Origin: Yponomeuta sedellus
Taxonomy: Eukaryota; Arthropoda; Insecta; Lepidoptera; Yponomeutidae
Assembly (NCBI GenBank): GCA_934045075.1
Contig: OW203729.1
Location: forward strand, 10,546,704 to 10,610,703
Length of the DNA stretch: 64,000 bases
Direction of reading: 5' to 3'
The notes under the pieces were generated by a model. It saw only the letters and a list, made by a program, of their open reading frames with translations, did no database searches and was not told where the DNA came from. The first letter of the stretch is position 1. The number at the start of each line of letters is the position of its first letter. Below, in pieces: positions 33,124 through 45,056 of this stretch. The position numbers and the translations under genes were made by a program.

Positions 33124-34021
33124 TACTATTCTTATTTTTAATGCACTAACCCGTGCTAAGGACAATTTTAAAAACCTATTTAGAGGCTAAAAATTCCACC
33201 CATGCCGGGATTCGAACCCGCGACCTCTGGCTATCCGTGCCAGCGCTCTATCCAACTGAGCTAATGGGCGACTCACCGGCATCAGTGAAATTTCGAACCT
33301 CTTTACACTATTCTCTGTATTACGTACAGGCAGCGACATCTGGCTGAAGTAGATTGCATCACTTACAGCCCCGACTACCTACTTTGCAGTTAGGTTTTTA
33401 CATCGGAATGATATCGCTGTACCCACATGATTATACTATTTTTATTTTTAATGCACTAACCCGTGCTAAGGACAATTTTAAAAACCTATTTAGAGGCTAA
33501 AAATTCCACCCATGCCGGGATTCGAACCCGCGACCTCTGGCTATCCGTGCCAGCGCTCTATCCAACTGATCTAATGGGCGACTCACCGGCATCAGTGAAA
33601 TTTCGAACCTCTTTACACTATTCTCTGTATAACGTACAGGCAGCGACATCTGGCTGAAGTAGATTGCATCACTTACAGCCCCGACTACCTACTTTGCAGT
33701 TAGGTTTTTACATCGGAATGATATCGCTGTACCCACATGATTATACTATTTTTATTTTTAATGCACTAACCCGTGCTAAGGACAATTTTAAAAACCTATT
33801 TAGAGGCTAAAAATTCCACCCTTGCCGGGATTCGAACCCGCGACCTCTGGTTATCCGTGCCAGCGCTCTATCCAACTGAGCTAATGGGCGACTCACCGGC
33901 ATCAGTGAAATTTCGAACCTCTTTACACTATTCTCTGTATTACGTACAGGCAGCGACATCTGGGTGAAGTAGATTGCATCACTTACAGCCCCGACTTTTT
34001 AGCCTCTAAATAGGTTTTTAA
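33124..34021 (-). mobile_element. Trimeric tRNA-Ile-like element, about 310-bp units, 13-bp target duplication
   Basis: Units begin at about 33121, 33431 and 33741 with an exact 310-bp spacing; the third is cut at about 33994. It is followed by an inverted scrap TTTTTAGCCTCTAAATAGG of the unit's own sequence. Perfect 13-bp direct repeats AATAATCGATCTA flank the whole block (33111-33123 and 34022-34034). Each unit holds a minus-sense tRNA-like segment (33197-33270, 33507-33580, 33817-33890) with A- and B-box sequences. The head resembles animal tRNA-Ile (GCCCATTAGCTCAGTTGG, GGTCGCGGGTTCGA), from memory, but the fold is imperfect. The ORFs across the units are by-products of the repeat. Confidence 0.9.
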
Positions 34022-36220
34022 AATAATCGATCTACCTACTTATAAAAAGAAAATTTCATAGACTGTGAAAATTATTTGATGAAGTTGTTGTCAGTTGTTA
34101 ATTGTACCTCTTCTTTTGTAACTGGTGTCACTGTTGCTGTAATTATTTTACAATAATTGTGTACATGAAAGAATATTAAGATAAGAATATCTTAGTCATA
34201 TAAAGCAATCAAAAAACTTTTCCTTCTACGGAACCCTACACCACAGTACACTGCGCGTGGCCTGATACGCTGTTTGCTAATTCTAGCCTAATACCACGGA
34301 ATTCAAAAGGAAAAAAATCATGACGATAGTAGAAGGAATGGACAATATTTTAGTGTTTAAATCGCGTCCAAATATACGTTAGGATCTTTAAGAAAAAAAT
34401 AAGTGAAAACCTAAATTACCGGAATTCTGAAGATGGCACGAAGATTCCATTTGCACTTCAAATGTACTTTATAGTGATGAATGGGCCAACATCAGCTGTT
34501 TGTTTATTTTGGAGGCGTAGCAGATCGATTAGACACACCTAATAATGCTACCCCTCTGTTTCAGGCTTCCAGCTGATAATGTCTGCCCTTCACGCCTTTT
34601 CGCATAAGCAAACACAATTTTTCCACCTAATTTTGAGCCTGTTTATGAAACTGTTTTCCGCTAACGAAATATCAGAAATGAAAAGCCGCTTAAAAGCAAT
34701 ATAAATAAATAACAAATTTTAGTGTTGATTTTGTAAAGAACCACCAAACCCATATCATTGTCGAAGAAAAGAAACGCGCTGAGCACATTAGCCCACCCAA
34801 CTCGATACCGTTCCGCAGCCTCAAAATGTAAATTGGAGTGGCTTTGAGCACCAACGCGTCGTATATACTTGTTATCATAAGTGACATTAATTATTTAGAT
34901 AGAGAAGTTACACTCCCGCCCACAGTCGTGTTACAACTCACAGGGATTTATGAATATTTATGCCCACTGTAGATGAGTAGTCAATAAATGATAAATTGCG
35001 AGTTTAGTTACATCAGACGGTCTTTAGGAGAGTCCCTGCAGACTGCCTGATGCAGAGCCATGACGTTTGCAGCGAAGCGTTTGATGTCCTTTTGACAAAG
35101 AGTCCCCCAGTAGTGCAATATGTCACTGGCGGAAATTAAGTCAACGATGTATGTGGGAGGGAAATAAATTATGCAGAGAAAATAATCAATAACAGGCTTT
35201 CGGCAGCCGGCTATAGAGGTGGGCGGAAATGCAATGGCTAGCTGGCGAATTGTTATTCCAGGTGGGTTTAAAACAGTGGCGCGTGCTAACGACTAGCAAC
35301 AAAGGATTGTTCGAAATACGGCGTCGAATGAACTTATACAAGAATCACAACAGCGCTACAAGGCGACAGATGACACAGTATCAAAGTGGACAAAACACTT
35401 AGCGAGGCGTCTAGATTGTTTCAGTCAGTTCAGTAAGAATTTTCTGTAGAAAATTTCAAAGTTTAGCTAGGTGAGCGAAGTTGGCGTTTGTTTTCAAAGA
35501 TGTTGCTCAAGTCTAGTTAGAAATTTTCCAATTACATACTTGTTTACGGAGTTACGGGACACAACTGTGCTGTGACAATCTCAGGTATGAATTGAAGCCG
35601 ATCGGGACCCAAGTTAGATAACAATTTCCTTTCAAATATTGAAAAATGTCTTTGCTATTTCCAAGACTTTTAAATAAGATAATATTCCGATTGATACTTT
35701 GTTTCTTTAAATCAAATCCGTTGCTCAAATGGAAAAAAGTGGTGAAATTTATCGCCACCGATATTACTGCGCAAGTTTGATAAAAAATGACAATTCTCAA
35801 CGAAAATAAATCATGACCTATAGGTTAAAAAAAATCCGAACTATTATTAAATGGAGACGTGTGTGATAATGGAATGATATAATTTATTAAGTAATTAATT
35901 GATTAAATAAATATTCTGTTCACAATCTTGGTACACACAAAGTAATTTTCCTGTATTTTCAAGGCAATTAATTCCCATGTGACTGTAGACTCCCCTTGAA
36001 ATAAAGATAAACACTGCAAAGCAATAAAAAAGACCCACATTAAAAATAAACGTAATATAAGTAAGTAATCTATTTGTGACTAAAAGACTTGTACTTGTAC
36101 TAGACTAAACCTAAATGGTCCGTCCTCCATTTACAAAAAAATCTACATCAAAATTTTAACTAAGGTAGTTTAAACAAAATCTGTAAAATTATTGTTTAAA
36201 AACAAAAGTAAATTTCTTCA

Positions 36221-36453
36221 TCAACCCTTGTATGTCCCCACTGCTGGGGCACGGGTCTCTTCCTGCATCGCAGGAAGGTTAGGCCATACTCCACCACGGG
36301 GGCCAAGTCCGGGTTGGCGGAGGATTGTAAGACAGTGGCGGGCCTTACTGTCAGAAGTTATCAAGCCGCCCATAAGGCCTCTGACATGGCTTAACGACTG
36401 CCATTATATGACAGCCGGCACCAACGGCTTAACGTGCCTTGCGAAGCACGGAA
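36221..36453 (-). mobile_element. 5S-rRNA-derived SINE, copy 4 (5'-truncated)
   Basis: A minus-sense body and 3' end (TCAACCCTTGTATGTCCCCA ... TGCCTTGCGAAGCACGG), lacking the 5S-like head. AAGTAAAT just outside both ends (36207-36214 and 36452-36459) is a plausible 8-bp target duplication around the truncated copy plus a short GAA-type tail. Confidence 0.85.
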
Positions 36454-36533
36454 GTAAATAATGCAACTTAATTCTGTTCTACTGTAGAACATAATTTTAG
36501 AGGTAATAATTAATTTCGCATAACACAATTACT

Positions 36534-36592
36534 TTAAACTAGGATAACCTGTGCTATGGTATGGTAAGGCACGGACGGAATTCACAAACATG
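36534..36592 (-). repeat. tRNA-derived SINE body fragment
   Basis: AAACTAGGATAACCTGTGCT..ATGGTAAGGCACGGACGGAAT resembles the reverse complement of the 'GCCTCAGTCTGGG' family's 3' half. Confidence 0.45.
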
Positions 36593-37166
36593 GAATTCAC
36601 ACACACTGATGACTATAAGGAGATCGTTAATATCCGTAAAATAATGGAGGAAGCCACTTATTTTAAAAATCCTATGTTTTGGGTGAAACCCTTTAATTTA
36701 ACGTACATTTACATAATAAGATCTTTCTTCTTCTTTGGTCCTTTAACTCCTAGCGGAGCATAGGGCCTCAACCACAGATTTCCACTTCTGACGGTGGTTT
36801 GCGACAGCTTCCAATTCAGGCCAGCTAGTGCCGATCGACTTGGCCTCTTGGTCTATTGATCTTTTCCAGGTGATCTTTGGCCGCCCCCTCTTTCGGCTGC
36901 ACAATGGGGTCTACGTAAGTGCTTGTCTGGTCATAGTAAGATGGCTACCTAATATTATATGAGGTATCCATCTAATTGGGAAAAAATGACCAGGCGCTAG
37001 ATTCTGTTAATGTATTCTAGTAGCGTGACAATTGTACGAACGTGGCGATTACATTTCATTGCTGTTTTAACTCTAAGGCCGCACACATATCAAACCTTCT
37101 AGGCGTCAATGGTATAAAAAAACACGTCACACGACCGGTCCATTTATCTGTCATTATAGTATAATG

Positions 37167-37221
37167 CACTAACAGAATTAAGGCCCTGATACTAGCTATC
37201 AGGGCCTTAATTCTGTTAGTG
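37167..37221. repeat. Perfect inverted repeat, 25-bp arms, 5-nt loop
   Basis: CACTAACAGAATTAAGGCCC..TGATA, then CTAGC, then the exact reverse complement. It lies at the end of a longer repeat (about 37080-37170) also seen at about 32340-32450 (GCCAATGGTATgAAAAAAA ... CACTAACAG). Confidence 0.95.
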
Positions 37222-37526
37222 CTCACCTAAATGCGTAACTCCAACAAGTAATGCAAACTTCGCAAGCATGACTCGTATCAAGATTAGTAATGTATACTAA
37301 AAGATGACTGCACTCGAGATAATCGTGCGATGTGCAGGCAAACAGGCGTGGTGTAGGAGTAGTGCAAGTGACAGAATCAGCACAGAAGCACCATTTGACA
37401 GCGCTACCTTCACTTAACTCTGATTCTGTTGACTTAAGGAGGTTGCTAACGGCAATTCACATACAAACGTACTTTAGCTTCTATTTACAACCGACATGCC
37501 GATCGCAATAAAACTTTATCGAATGT

Positions 37527-37790
37527 CAGCTTCTTTTTCTTCAGGCTATATTAGTCCACTGCTGGACATGGCCCTCCCCTAATGAACGCCATAGCGCAAG
37601 GTTGTGCCATCATTGGGGGGTAATACAAATAATCTCCACGCTGGGCGGGTTGGGGATCGCAGTTTGGTGGAATTGTACTGCAGGGGGCGCTGCTGCCCAC
37701 CCCCCGGTTTGTGTCCCTTAGTTGCCTTTTACGACACCCGCGGGAAAAAATTGCGTTGGTGCTATTCTCTAGGCCGACACCACGCAGCAG
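37527..37790 (-). mobile_element. Metulj-like SINE, copy
   Basis: CTTCAGGCTATATTAGTCCA ... CATCATTGGGGGGTAATAC ... GTTTGTGTCCCTTAGTTGCC ... CTAGGCCGACACCACGCAGC. Near full length, with a GAA-rich tail at the left. Confidence 0.9.
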
Positions 37791-38287
37791 CTAGCCACGT
37801 TAGAAAAAAAAAGCCCTGTACTATTTGGGCCAATTTCAATTAGTGCTTCTGTTCTGTATTTTTGCCAATTACAATCAGTTTGTGCTTCTGTTCAGTATTT
37901 GGGCCAACTCATCAATGTTTGTATATGAGGACATGTTTGGAAGGGTATGTACTTCTGTTTTGTGCCTTCGCTTCTGTGGCTGCGGTGAGTGATTCAACAG
38001 AGCCTGGGACTAGCTGCGATTTACATTAGCAGCTACGAACCGGGTCGTGTCCACATTCAGTCGATGGATTATTCACCAGCATGCTTACAAGAATTCGAAA
38101 CGTGGACCATTCATATAGCGGGGAACAAAAACAAATACACATAAACTTACGCCTGTATGACCTCTTAGCAAAATAACGTAACGACTTTTTGTAAGCATGC
38201 TGAAATAAACCCAGATAATTAAAATTTTACGTAGATACTTCGTACTTTAAGCCTTGGCATTCTCCCGCAGCGGACAGAGAGCATTGT

Positions 38288-38692
38288 TTAGGGTTCCGTA
38301 GTTAACAAGAAACACTTATAGTTTCGCCATGTCCGTCCGTCCGCCAGTCCGTTCGTCTGTATGTCTGTCTGTCATTTTGTGTCTGTCCGTCTGTCGCCGG
38401 CTTAGCACAAAGACGAAAATACCAGATTCATATTGATGAAGCCGACAAAACGGTAGGATTAAAAATATGTATTTTTGGTATGCAACATTTTTTCTCGCCT
38501 ATACTATGAGAAGGAGAGCTGTGCGGGGCACAGCTACACTGGGTCATTCATAGGCTACATTACATAGAAAAAACATGTAGAACGTATCGTTGGATTAGAC
38601 GTTTTTAAAAATATCGCGAGTGTAGATAAAAAGCCCCGCCTAATAAGAAACCCTACACTGCGCAAGACCTGACACACAATTGGCCGGTTTTT
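38288..38692 (+). repeat. Decayed copy of the 'GGGTTCCGTA...TGGCCGGTTTTTT' repeat
   Basis: It starts TTAGGGTTCCGTAGTTAAC, has the (TCCG)/(TCTG) block at 38330-38400, and ends CACACAATTGGCCGGTTTTT. The middle differs from the copy at 23828, so it may be a related subfamily (compare 47217-47420). Confidence 0.65.
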
Positions 38693-38914
38693 TAAACTAA
38701 TGTGTCTGTTAGTATCATGCAACCCATAAAACTACTTTTAACAGTACGCAGATTTATGAAGAATGCCAATTGGGAATTGGGAATTAGTTCATTATCACAA
38801 TTTTCATGAATATAATATACAGTGTTACTTTAAATTCATTCGACATTCTTTAAAGGGAACTTTCTAACCATGATTTAGACACAAATGTACCCAAAAATGG
38901 CGTGCATGCAACAA

Positions 38915-38916
<2 letters not shown>

Positions 38917-38947
<31 letters not shown>

Positions 38948-39230
38948 CAGCCCATGAATGAAGCCCACTGCTGGGTATAGGCCTCTTCCATTTCACGCCA
39001 ACTCTTCCGGTCCCTAGCCAATCTCGACCACTTACCCCCGGCCGCTTTTTTAATGTCATCCCTCCAACGGGCAAGTGGTCTACCCACCGAACGACGACCG
39101 GTTCTTGGCCACCACTCCGTGACTGCCCTTGTCCACCTTCCGTCATCCCGTCTCAACAGGTGTCCCGCCCATCTCCACTTCAACTTTGTGATCCGTGTGC
39201 CCACATCTTCGACTCTGGTCTTTTGTCGGA
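38917..39230 (-). mobile_element. RTE-like LINE 3' end with reverse-transcriptase C-terminus and (ATAG)n tail
   Basis: The minus frame 38935-39204 reads TRITKLKWRWAGHLLRRDDG, RWTRAVTEWWPR, VGRPLARWRDDIKKAAG, SRLARDRKSWREMEEAYTQQ, the usual C-terminal signature of insect endonuclease-reverse transcriptase ORFs. It is followed by a (CTAT)n run at 38917-38946, a 3' microsatellite as in RTE elements. The catalytic domains are missing (5' truncation). Confidence 0.9.
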
Positions 39231-39287
39231 TTGGATTTTTTGTCGGATTGCAACGTTGCGCACTCGATCAAGAAGTGCAACAACTAA

Positions 39288-39395
39288 TAAATGTTAATGA
39301 AGCAAAAGAAAGAGATCTGTCAGGATCGTGGCAAGTGGCAGACCTTGGTCTCTGCCTACCCCTCCGATGCAGGCGTAAGTTTATGTTATGTTTTT
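39288..39395 (+). repeat. LINE 3'-tail fragment
   Basis: ATGAAGCAAAAGAAAGAGAT..CTGTCAGGATCGTGGCAAGT..TCTCTGCCTACCCCTCCGAT and a TTATGT tail match the 58063-58465 LINE end. Confidence 0.8.
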
Positions 39396-39400
39396 TGTTT

Positions 39401-39715
39401 AGTCTGTTAGCTTTTAGAATATACCTCGAACTCTAGAGTAGACTTCCGTTTTCGCCCTGTATAAAACTTATCTTCGCTATTTTGAAAAGTTACGTAATTA
39501 TTAAATTATTCCAGCGTGGGGATGATAGGCATTACCCCCTATGATAACACAACGTGGCGCTCTTTAGGTGAGGGCTATGTCCAGCAGTGGACTAGTATAG
39601 CCTGACGACGATGACGATGTAATTATTAGTTTATATTAGTTCCGGTTTTTCGATTACACGAATATATCCGATTCTATCCGATAGTAGCCGAGGTATATTC
39701 TAAAAGCTAACAGAC
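39401..39715. mobile_element. MITE 'AGTCTGTTAGCTTTTAGAAT', copy 1, split by a SINE
   Basis: The inverted ends AGTCTGTTAGCTTTTAGAAT and ATTCTAAAAGCTAACAGACT frame the element, and the second copy at 47441-47642 lacks the central SINE. It extends inward as ATACCTCG / CGAGGTAT. Confidence 0.9.
39515..39612 (+). mobile_element. Metulj-like SINE 3' part nested in a MITE
   Basis: GCGTGGGGATGATAGGCATT ... CCAGCAGTGGACTAGTATAG, then CCTGACGACGATGACGATG. GTAATTATTA occurs just before (from 39494) and just after (from 39619) the insert as a 10-bp target duplication. The tail is (GAC/GAT)n rather than (GAA)n. Confidence 0.85.
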
Positions 39716-40057
39716 TGTACCTACCTACTCAAATAATTGATTAACACTTCTTGTTCTCCAGAAGTGTAATTGCTGTATGTGAAAGCTTTTCAAAAACCAA
39801 TTAACAAGCATCGCAGTGCCTTTGATACATTTTTCCACGAACAGCGGAAGGGATCGCCTTTGAAGAGCAAAGGCTAAACTTGTAATTTATAGGCCCTAAC
39901 ATGTATCGCCTTCCTGCTCGAGAGATTTTTGAACAATTTAATTTACTTAAATTTAACTTAAGCTTAAGAAACAAATTGCAAACTGCCACGCAGTTTTTGC
40001 GAATGATTTGCTTTTAAGATACATGTATAACAAAATAAGTAAATAAATCGACGGCAG

Positions 40058-40285
40058 ACGGCCTCAGCGGTTTGGCACGCTGACTGTATAACCGAAGGTC
40101 TCGGGTTCGATCCCCGGCCGTGTCAAACTAGGAAACGAACTTTTCTAGTTTGTCTCGGGTTTTGGATGTTATATAAGTATTTATTGTATTAAATCTATCG
40201 TCGAGTTAGCACCTATAACACAAGACATTTAGTTGTACTTAGTATATGGCTAACGAGATCTGTGTAATATGTCCATGAATTACGT
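40058..40285 (+). mobile_element. tRNA-derived SINE (family 'CGGCCTCGGTAGCGCAGCGG'), copy 2
   Basis: GGCCTCAGCGGTTTGGCACG (A box region shortened), ACCGAAGGTCTCGGGTTCGA (B box), TCCCCGGCCGTGTCAAACTA, to the shared end GAGATCTGTGTAATATGTCC. Confidence 0.9.
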
Positions 40286-40417
40286 AAATAAATAAATAGA
40301 GAGAGAGACATTTATTTGCAGCCACAAAGATACAATACACATAACACAATGTAACACGATATTAAATAAAAAATCGAGGAACGGAAATAGGCACAAGCAA
40401 ATCCACAGACAGTACAT

Positions 40418-40600
40418 AATGACTGCCTCGTTTGTCTTGCCGTTAAGGCGCTTGGTTCCCAAGACAGAGGGCGTGGGAGCGATTCCCACTGGGAGCCCCG
40501 TACATTTATACAAGTGGCCTCAGTCTGGGTGTATTGTCATGTTTGTGACGTCTTTGCCTGGTTACCATGATACGGGTATCCTAGTTTCCAACCAGACCCT
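40418..40600 (+). mobile_element. tRNA-derived SINE (family 'GCCTCAGTCTGGG'), copy with intact head
   Basis: GACTGCCTCGTTTGTCTTGC, GGCGCTTGGTTCCCAAGACA, GAGCGATTCCCACTGGGAGC, TGGCCTCAGTCTGGGTGTAT, TGCCTGGTTACCATGATACG. The expected 3' end (AGGTCAAGTAATTGTGTTGT and a TTA tail) reappears at 40903-40945, so the copy is split by about 300 bp. Confidence 0.85.
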
Positions 40601-40667
40601 AGAGTCTAATACTTACATAGTTTGTCAATAGAATGATATAAGCATGACAATGGTTATTTGCCTCAAT

Positions 40668-40835
40668 TCGGTAGTCTACAAAGTAATAGCAGTACAATGT
40701 CATTCCAGGGGTATACTCGTAACCCGCGCAAATTAAATCTCACGCGAAGAAGATCGGATCGCGCGAGGCGCCGAGTTAAGTAGCACGGGTTATACCATTG
40801 CAATGTGATTGGTTACCAGACTACCGATACTGTGA
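40668..40835. repeat. Possible MITE inside the split SINE
   Basis: CGGTAGTCTACAAAGTAATA near the left and its imperfect inverse ATTGGTTACCAGACTACCG near the right surround a GC-rich core in which GGTATACTCGTAACCCGCG and ACGGGTTATACC are also inverted. Confidence 0.55.
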
Positions 40836-41423
40836 ATGAAACGACTATTACGGACTGATATAACTCTATTGAACAAATATGCATTTTAGAGACTTACCCC
40901 ACAGGTCAAGTAATTGTGTTGTGTGGAAATTATTATTATTATTATACAGAGTAGTTTTATAAGTGTGTAAAAGTTTTAATGTTTTATAACTTCAATTTTA
41001 CATACAGAAAGCAGAACCTTAGTAAGGAATACTTTCCCGTTTCCATCTTTGATGAAAAGGAAACAAAGCTATCGCACAGAACCCGGGTAAACTTTTGCAT
41101 GAACATTTTGCACTCCTTTGTTCCCCTTTTGTTTAATGTTATGTATTTCCTTTGTTACGTTTCTATCCTAGAATTAATTAAGTTATAGGAAGCCAATCCA
41201 GTTAAAAGAAGTAGTACTTGCATAGACGTACGTATTCAAGCCAACGCGTTCTATCCCCCTATTATGTAAATGCCCACTGTGTTGGGTTGTCCGTTTTCCA
41301 AGTGTCAAAATATGTACATTTAACGTCTGAAGTGGCTAAAAAAAGTAAAAATCTACGTCACTCAGCCCAATGGATATTCACAAAATAGAGGCGCTGACCG
41401 CGATTGATTGGTCGATTACCAAA

Positions 41424-41556
41424 TTAGGGATGAAACACATCACCGCGGTGCCAATGCCATTGGGGGTGGCGATGGCGCTCCATACATAGGTCATATACTG
41501 CGGTAGTATGTATATGGACCGCCACCACCACCGTTTTGGTCTGTTTCATCCTTTAT
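41424..41556. repeat. Inverted-repeat element with AGGGATGAAAC ends
   Basis: AGGGATGAAACACATCACCG at the left and GTTTTGGTCTGTTTCATCCT at the right are imperfect inverses. CCATACATAGGTCATATACT / GGTAGTATGTATATGG pair in the centre. Confidence 0.55.
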
Positions 41557-44070
41557 CGATATCCGTTCGCGGTCTGACCGTGTTGGTTTACGAGTATGTC
41601 CTTACAAATACCTAGGTACTACTGCAGTAAATTGCCGCCACCGTAACTGCAACCGTTTTAGTTTGCGACTTTCTACAACTAATGGATTAGGCAGTACAAA
41701 ATCTTGTCGAGTGATGGCATTGAAATAAGAAAAGGTTCTTAATTTTGTCCGATCGGAACGCGAAAAATTCTACAAGTAAATTATTCTTTCCGCAAATCAA
41801 AAGAAAGCGGTATGATAGGTTAGGTGAAATAAAACACTACCCAGCTCCTAATCTTAGTAGGAAGTCGGATGTATGACAGCCCCGATGTGGGCATCCGACA
41901 TCTGAATAATGTCGGATCTTGAAATACATCGCCCGTTAGGTAGGCGAACTAAAACCGACTGTCAACTGAATCACAGCGAAATCCAGACAGATCGCAAAAC
42001 TTTACGTAACGTACAATTATTGAAATAAGATATTCGGCGATAGGCCTCGAGCTGGGACGGCTCAACTGTGAATATAATAAATCTGCCGTTTCGATAAGCA
42101 GGAAAATAATGACGGAAAAACAAAAATCGATTAATCTCCAAACTCCTGGAAAATATTAATATCACTTGAAATTATGTGTGAAACAGAAATAGTGACGTCA
42201 ACGCGATGCTGAAACGAGGCGGCTGGCAGCTGACGGAATATATGAACAAAATCACAACATGTCAAATCCCATCTCATTCTTGGCAGTCTGACATTTTGCG
42301 TATGGCTTCCAAACTATTTTTTATCTACCGACTTGTCATTGACCGTAGATAGCAGTGACGTACACGAAGCAAAACTAAATTTATATTCCTACTCGAAAGT
42401 TTAATCGATATAAAATAGATGTCGCAGCCTCGCGAGACTAAGAGGTTTTTGAAATGCCAGAAGAGATTGTTTAAGAGCAATACGGCATGTAATGTTAATA
42501 TTACAATAGGATTGCTCTCGTGAACACGTCATTCAAAATGCCAATTTTCTAGCCATTAAACCACAATGACACGTAAACCTTCCGTAGCAAGCTTGCCAGA
42601 AACAATAACCTGACTCAATGGCTGAGCATGGATACTCACATTGTATTGATTTGAAAACAATGAATCGTAAATTATGTTGTATAAAATATAGGTCGGTTGA
42701 GAATATTGATTTACCATGGCCAGGGAATACTGCCGAATGGTCGAAGCCTGGAAATATTGCCCACAGCGTTCCCAAAGTGAGAATATACTAGGATTATTCT
42801 TAAGATATTTAAATGTTAGCAGAAAGGAATACAAGCAGATGAATAGTATCACTGTTAGAAATATAACAGAAATAGAGGAAAACTGACCAAATCAATTCCG
42901 ATGTAAATCCTATTACATCGAAACAGATTATTTTTTTTTATTTGTCTTATCTTTATAAGTTAATTTATTACTCAGTAGTTTACATTTGTTATTGTGTATA
43001 TAACAATAATTTGTTGTGTTAACGTTAAACTTTATTTTATGTAATATAATGGAACTATTCCGAATACTTAAAACCGACTAACATAACAACCACATTATTT
43101 AAGTCCACTATGTAGGATAAATTATTTGCTAGTTTAGACATCCTCCCCGTAAATCTTTTACATAAAAAATATTGACCGTGAAAGTTTTCCGGCACTGAGA
43201 ATATTCCCAAGCGTGCATCACTAACTGCAACCTATGACAAATTTTTACTTATAAATAATAACAGGAACAAAGAGTCGTAAAACAAAATGTAGTTAAACAA
43301 TCAGGACACTTCATTCATTATTCATATTGAGCGCAAACGTTTGTTGCCGATTTTTATCGTTAAAATAAAGCTACGAGCTTTGTTCCACTCAAATTAGGTT
43401 ATTATACGCAGGGAAGCTTACCCGATCGTCCCGAAAACATTGTTTTTATCAACATATAAAACAAACAGTAATACTTCATAACAAATTGACAAGTGTGCGT
43501 AATAGTAATGTATTTACAAGCAATTGATTACGATAGTGTTATTTATAGGTTGTTAGCGTAGTGCTTTATCACATTTGTGTCACAAAGGACAGTAAAGTGA
43601 AGCCACTACCGGTAACGCTGAGTGTCAATGTATCAGCATCATCATAATAGTAATTACATGGTGTTACATTACACAAATTTACGACGGTTTCGGGTACTTT
43701 TTACATGGTGTTACAAAATGTTAAAGCACTTAAACATAATATGGGCAGTTAAATAGTAGTTAAGGTTGTAGATCAAACTATTTTATACTGGTAATGATAG
43801 TTTGAATAAAACTTTTCTCTAACCATAAAACAGGAAACCTAATTGACGTTCTTAATTAAGGCGCTTCAGGGTGCTAACTAGTGCCACCAATGGAATAAAA
43901 ATCATAAATTCTTTTAGAATACGTTTTTTTTCTTCAAAAAGTAAACATAAAAAAATGTTAATATCTGTGATGACTCTGGTAAGTATCAAACATGTTCAAG
44001 TACTATCAATTTAAAACCCTATATAATGTTTCTACATGATTTGCTGTTGGTGCACCTTAATAAATAAATA

Positions 44071-44200
44071 ACTATTTTTAGAACATACAGCCTAGAATTT
44101 AGTATCAATCAACTTCCTAGGACTTTAATCGATTTCTGCCAAAAACGGCCGTTTTTGGCAGTTGACCCTAGGTTCTAGACTGCAGGTTCTAAAAATAGCT
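44071..44200. repeat. Foldback element with central 26-bp palindrome
   Basis: The centre (44137-44162) is CTGCCAAAAACGG joined to its exact inverse CCGTTTTTGGCAG. The outer arms ACTATTTTTAGAACATACAG..CCTAGAA and TTCTAGACTGCAGGTTCTAAAAATAGCT (in two parts) are imperfect inverses. Confidence 0.8.
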
Positions 44201-45056
44201 GTCATAGTAGTCAATATTTATGATTCAATTCAATTCATTTATTTCAAATATCAAAATTCATATACATTTGGTAGAAATGCTATTCTAGTGTTAGTAAGTA
44301 CATATTGATATTTTTACTATAACTATAGGGCACTGTCATTGCTCGCTACTTGAAGACGGGTGAAGAAGTTTACTTTTTGAAAAAAAAACTCTCATTCTAA
44401 AATAAGTTATGTATGATTGTTATTCCATTGGTGGCGCCAGTTAGCAAGCAACCCGAAGCGCCTAAGTTTTGTAGACAACAACTTCTTTTACCAGCCTGTG
44501 TTCCAGCAGTAGGTAAACATATTGTCACAAACACGTCCAACTCCATGACAACTGATTAGGGTACCTACGCGTGGAGTGAACAAGTTTAGTGAACTTGTTC
44601 ATTAGCCGACACGGTAATTTAGTCAAAGATAACCAACAAATTTTAATCTTTATTTAAGAATGTTTACGGTTGTAAAATCATAAACAGGGTGTCATTTAAC
44701 GGCGGTGCGTAGGTAGGTGTGTGGCGTTTGGATCGAAAGGAATTACTGTTAATTACTACGATATTCCAAAACTAACTTGACAATCGTTCCATCGGTTCTC
44801 GATTTGGACCGAGTCCAGAGTGCTCGCGACTATCAGATTAATCCGATCCATTAAGAGCCAAATAATCGACATACCATTATGTCGACGAGCGATAATTGTT
44901 ATTAAGTTACATTAATGGATGTCTACGACAGTCGGAAACAGTTGACTCAGGAGTAGGCACAATACGCCATTGGTTTTTTTTATTTAAATGGGTCTTATTT
45001 TGTTAATAATTGTTGTATTATACCATAAAATAATGAATTTGTTTGAACCTTCGATG

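Noticed and set aside
33197..33270. Functional tRNA gene cluster
   Set aside because: The anticodon arm lacks U33, the acceptor and T-stem register is off by one, and each copy sits in a mobile, tandemly repeated unit.
33153..33967. Three similar open frames of 64 codons repeating every 310 bp (MLRTILKTYLEAKNSTHAGI type)
   Set aside because: They are produced by the tandem tRNA-like repeat read on its antisense strand; the same peptide appears at every copy of the repeat, including 61831 and 63069.
33121..34000. CRISPR-like array (regular repeats)
   Set aside because: The repeats are 310 bp with no spacers and the genome is eukaryotic.
38339..38400. Regulatory tandem TCCG/TCTG motif
   Set aside because: The same block is a fixed part of the interspersed repeat at 23828-24380, so it is repeat sequence rather than a locus-specific element.
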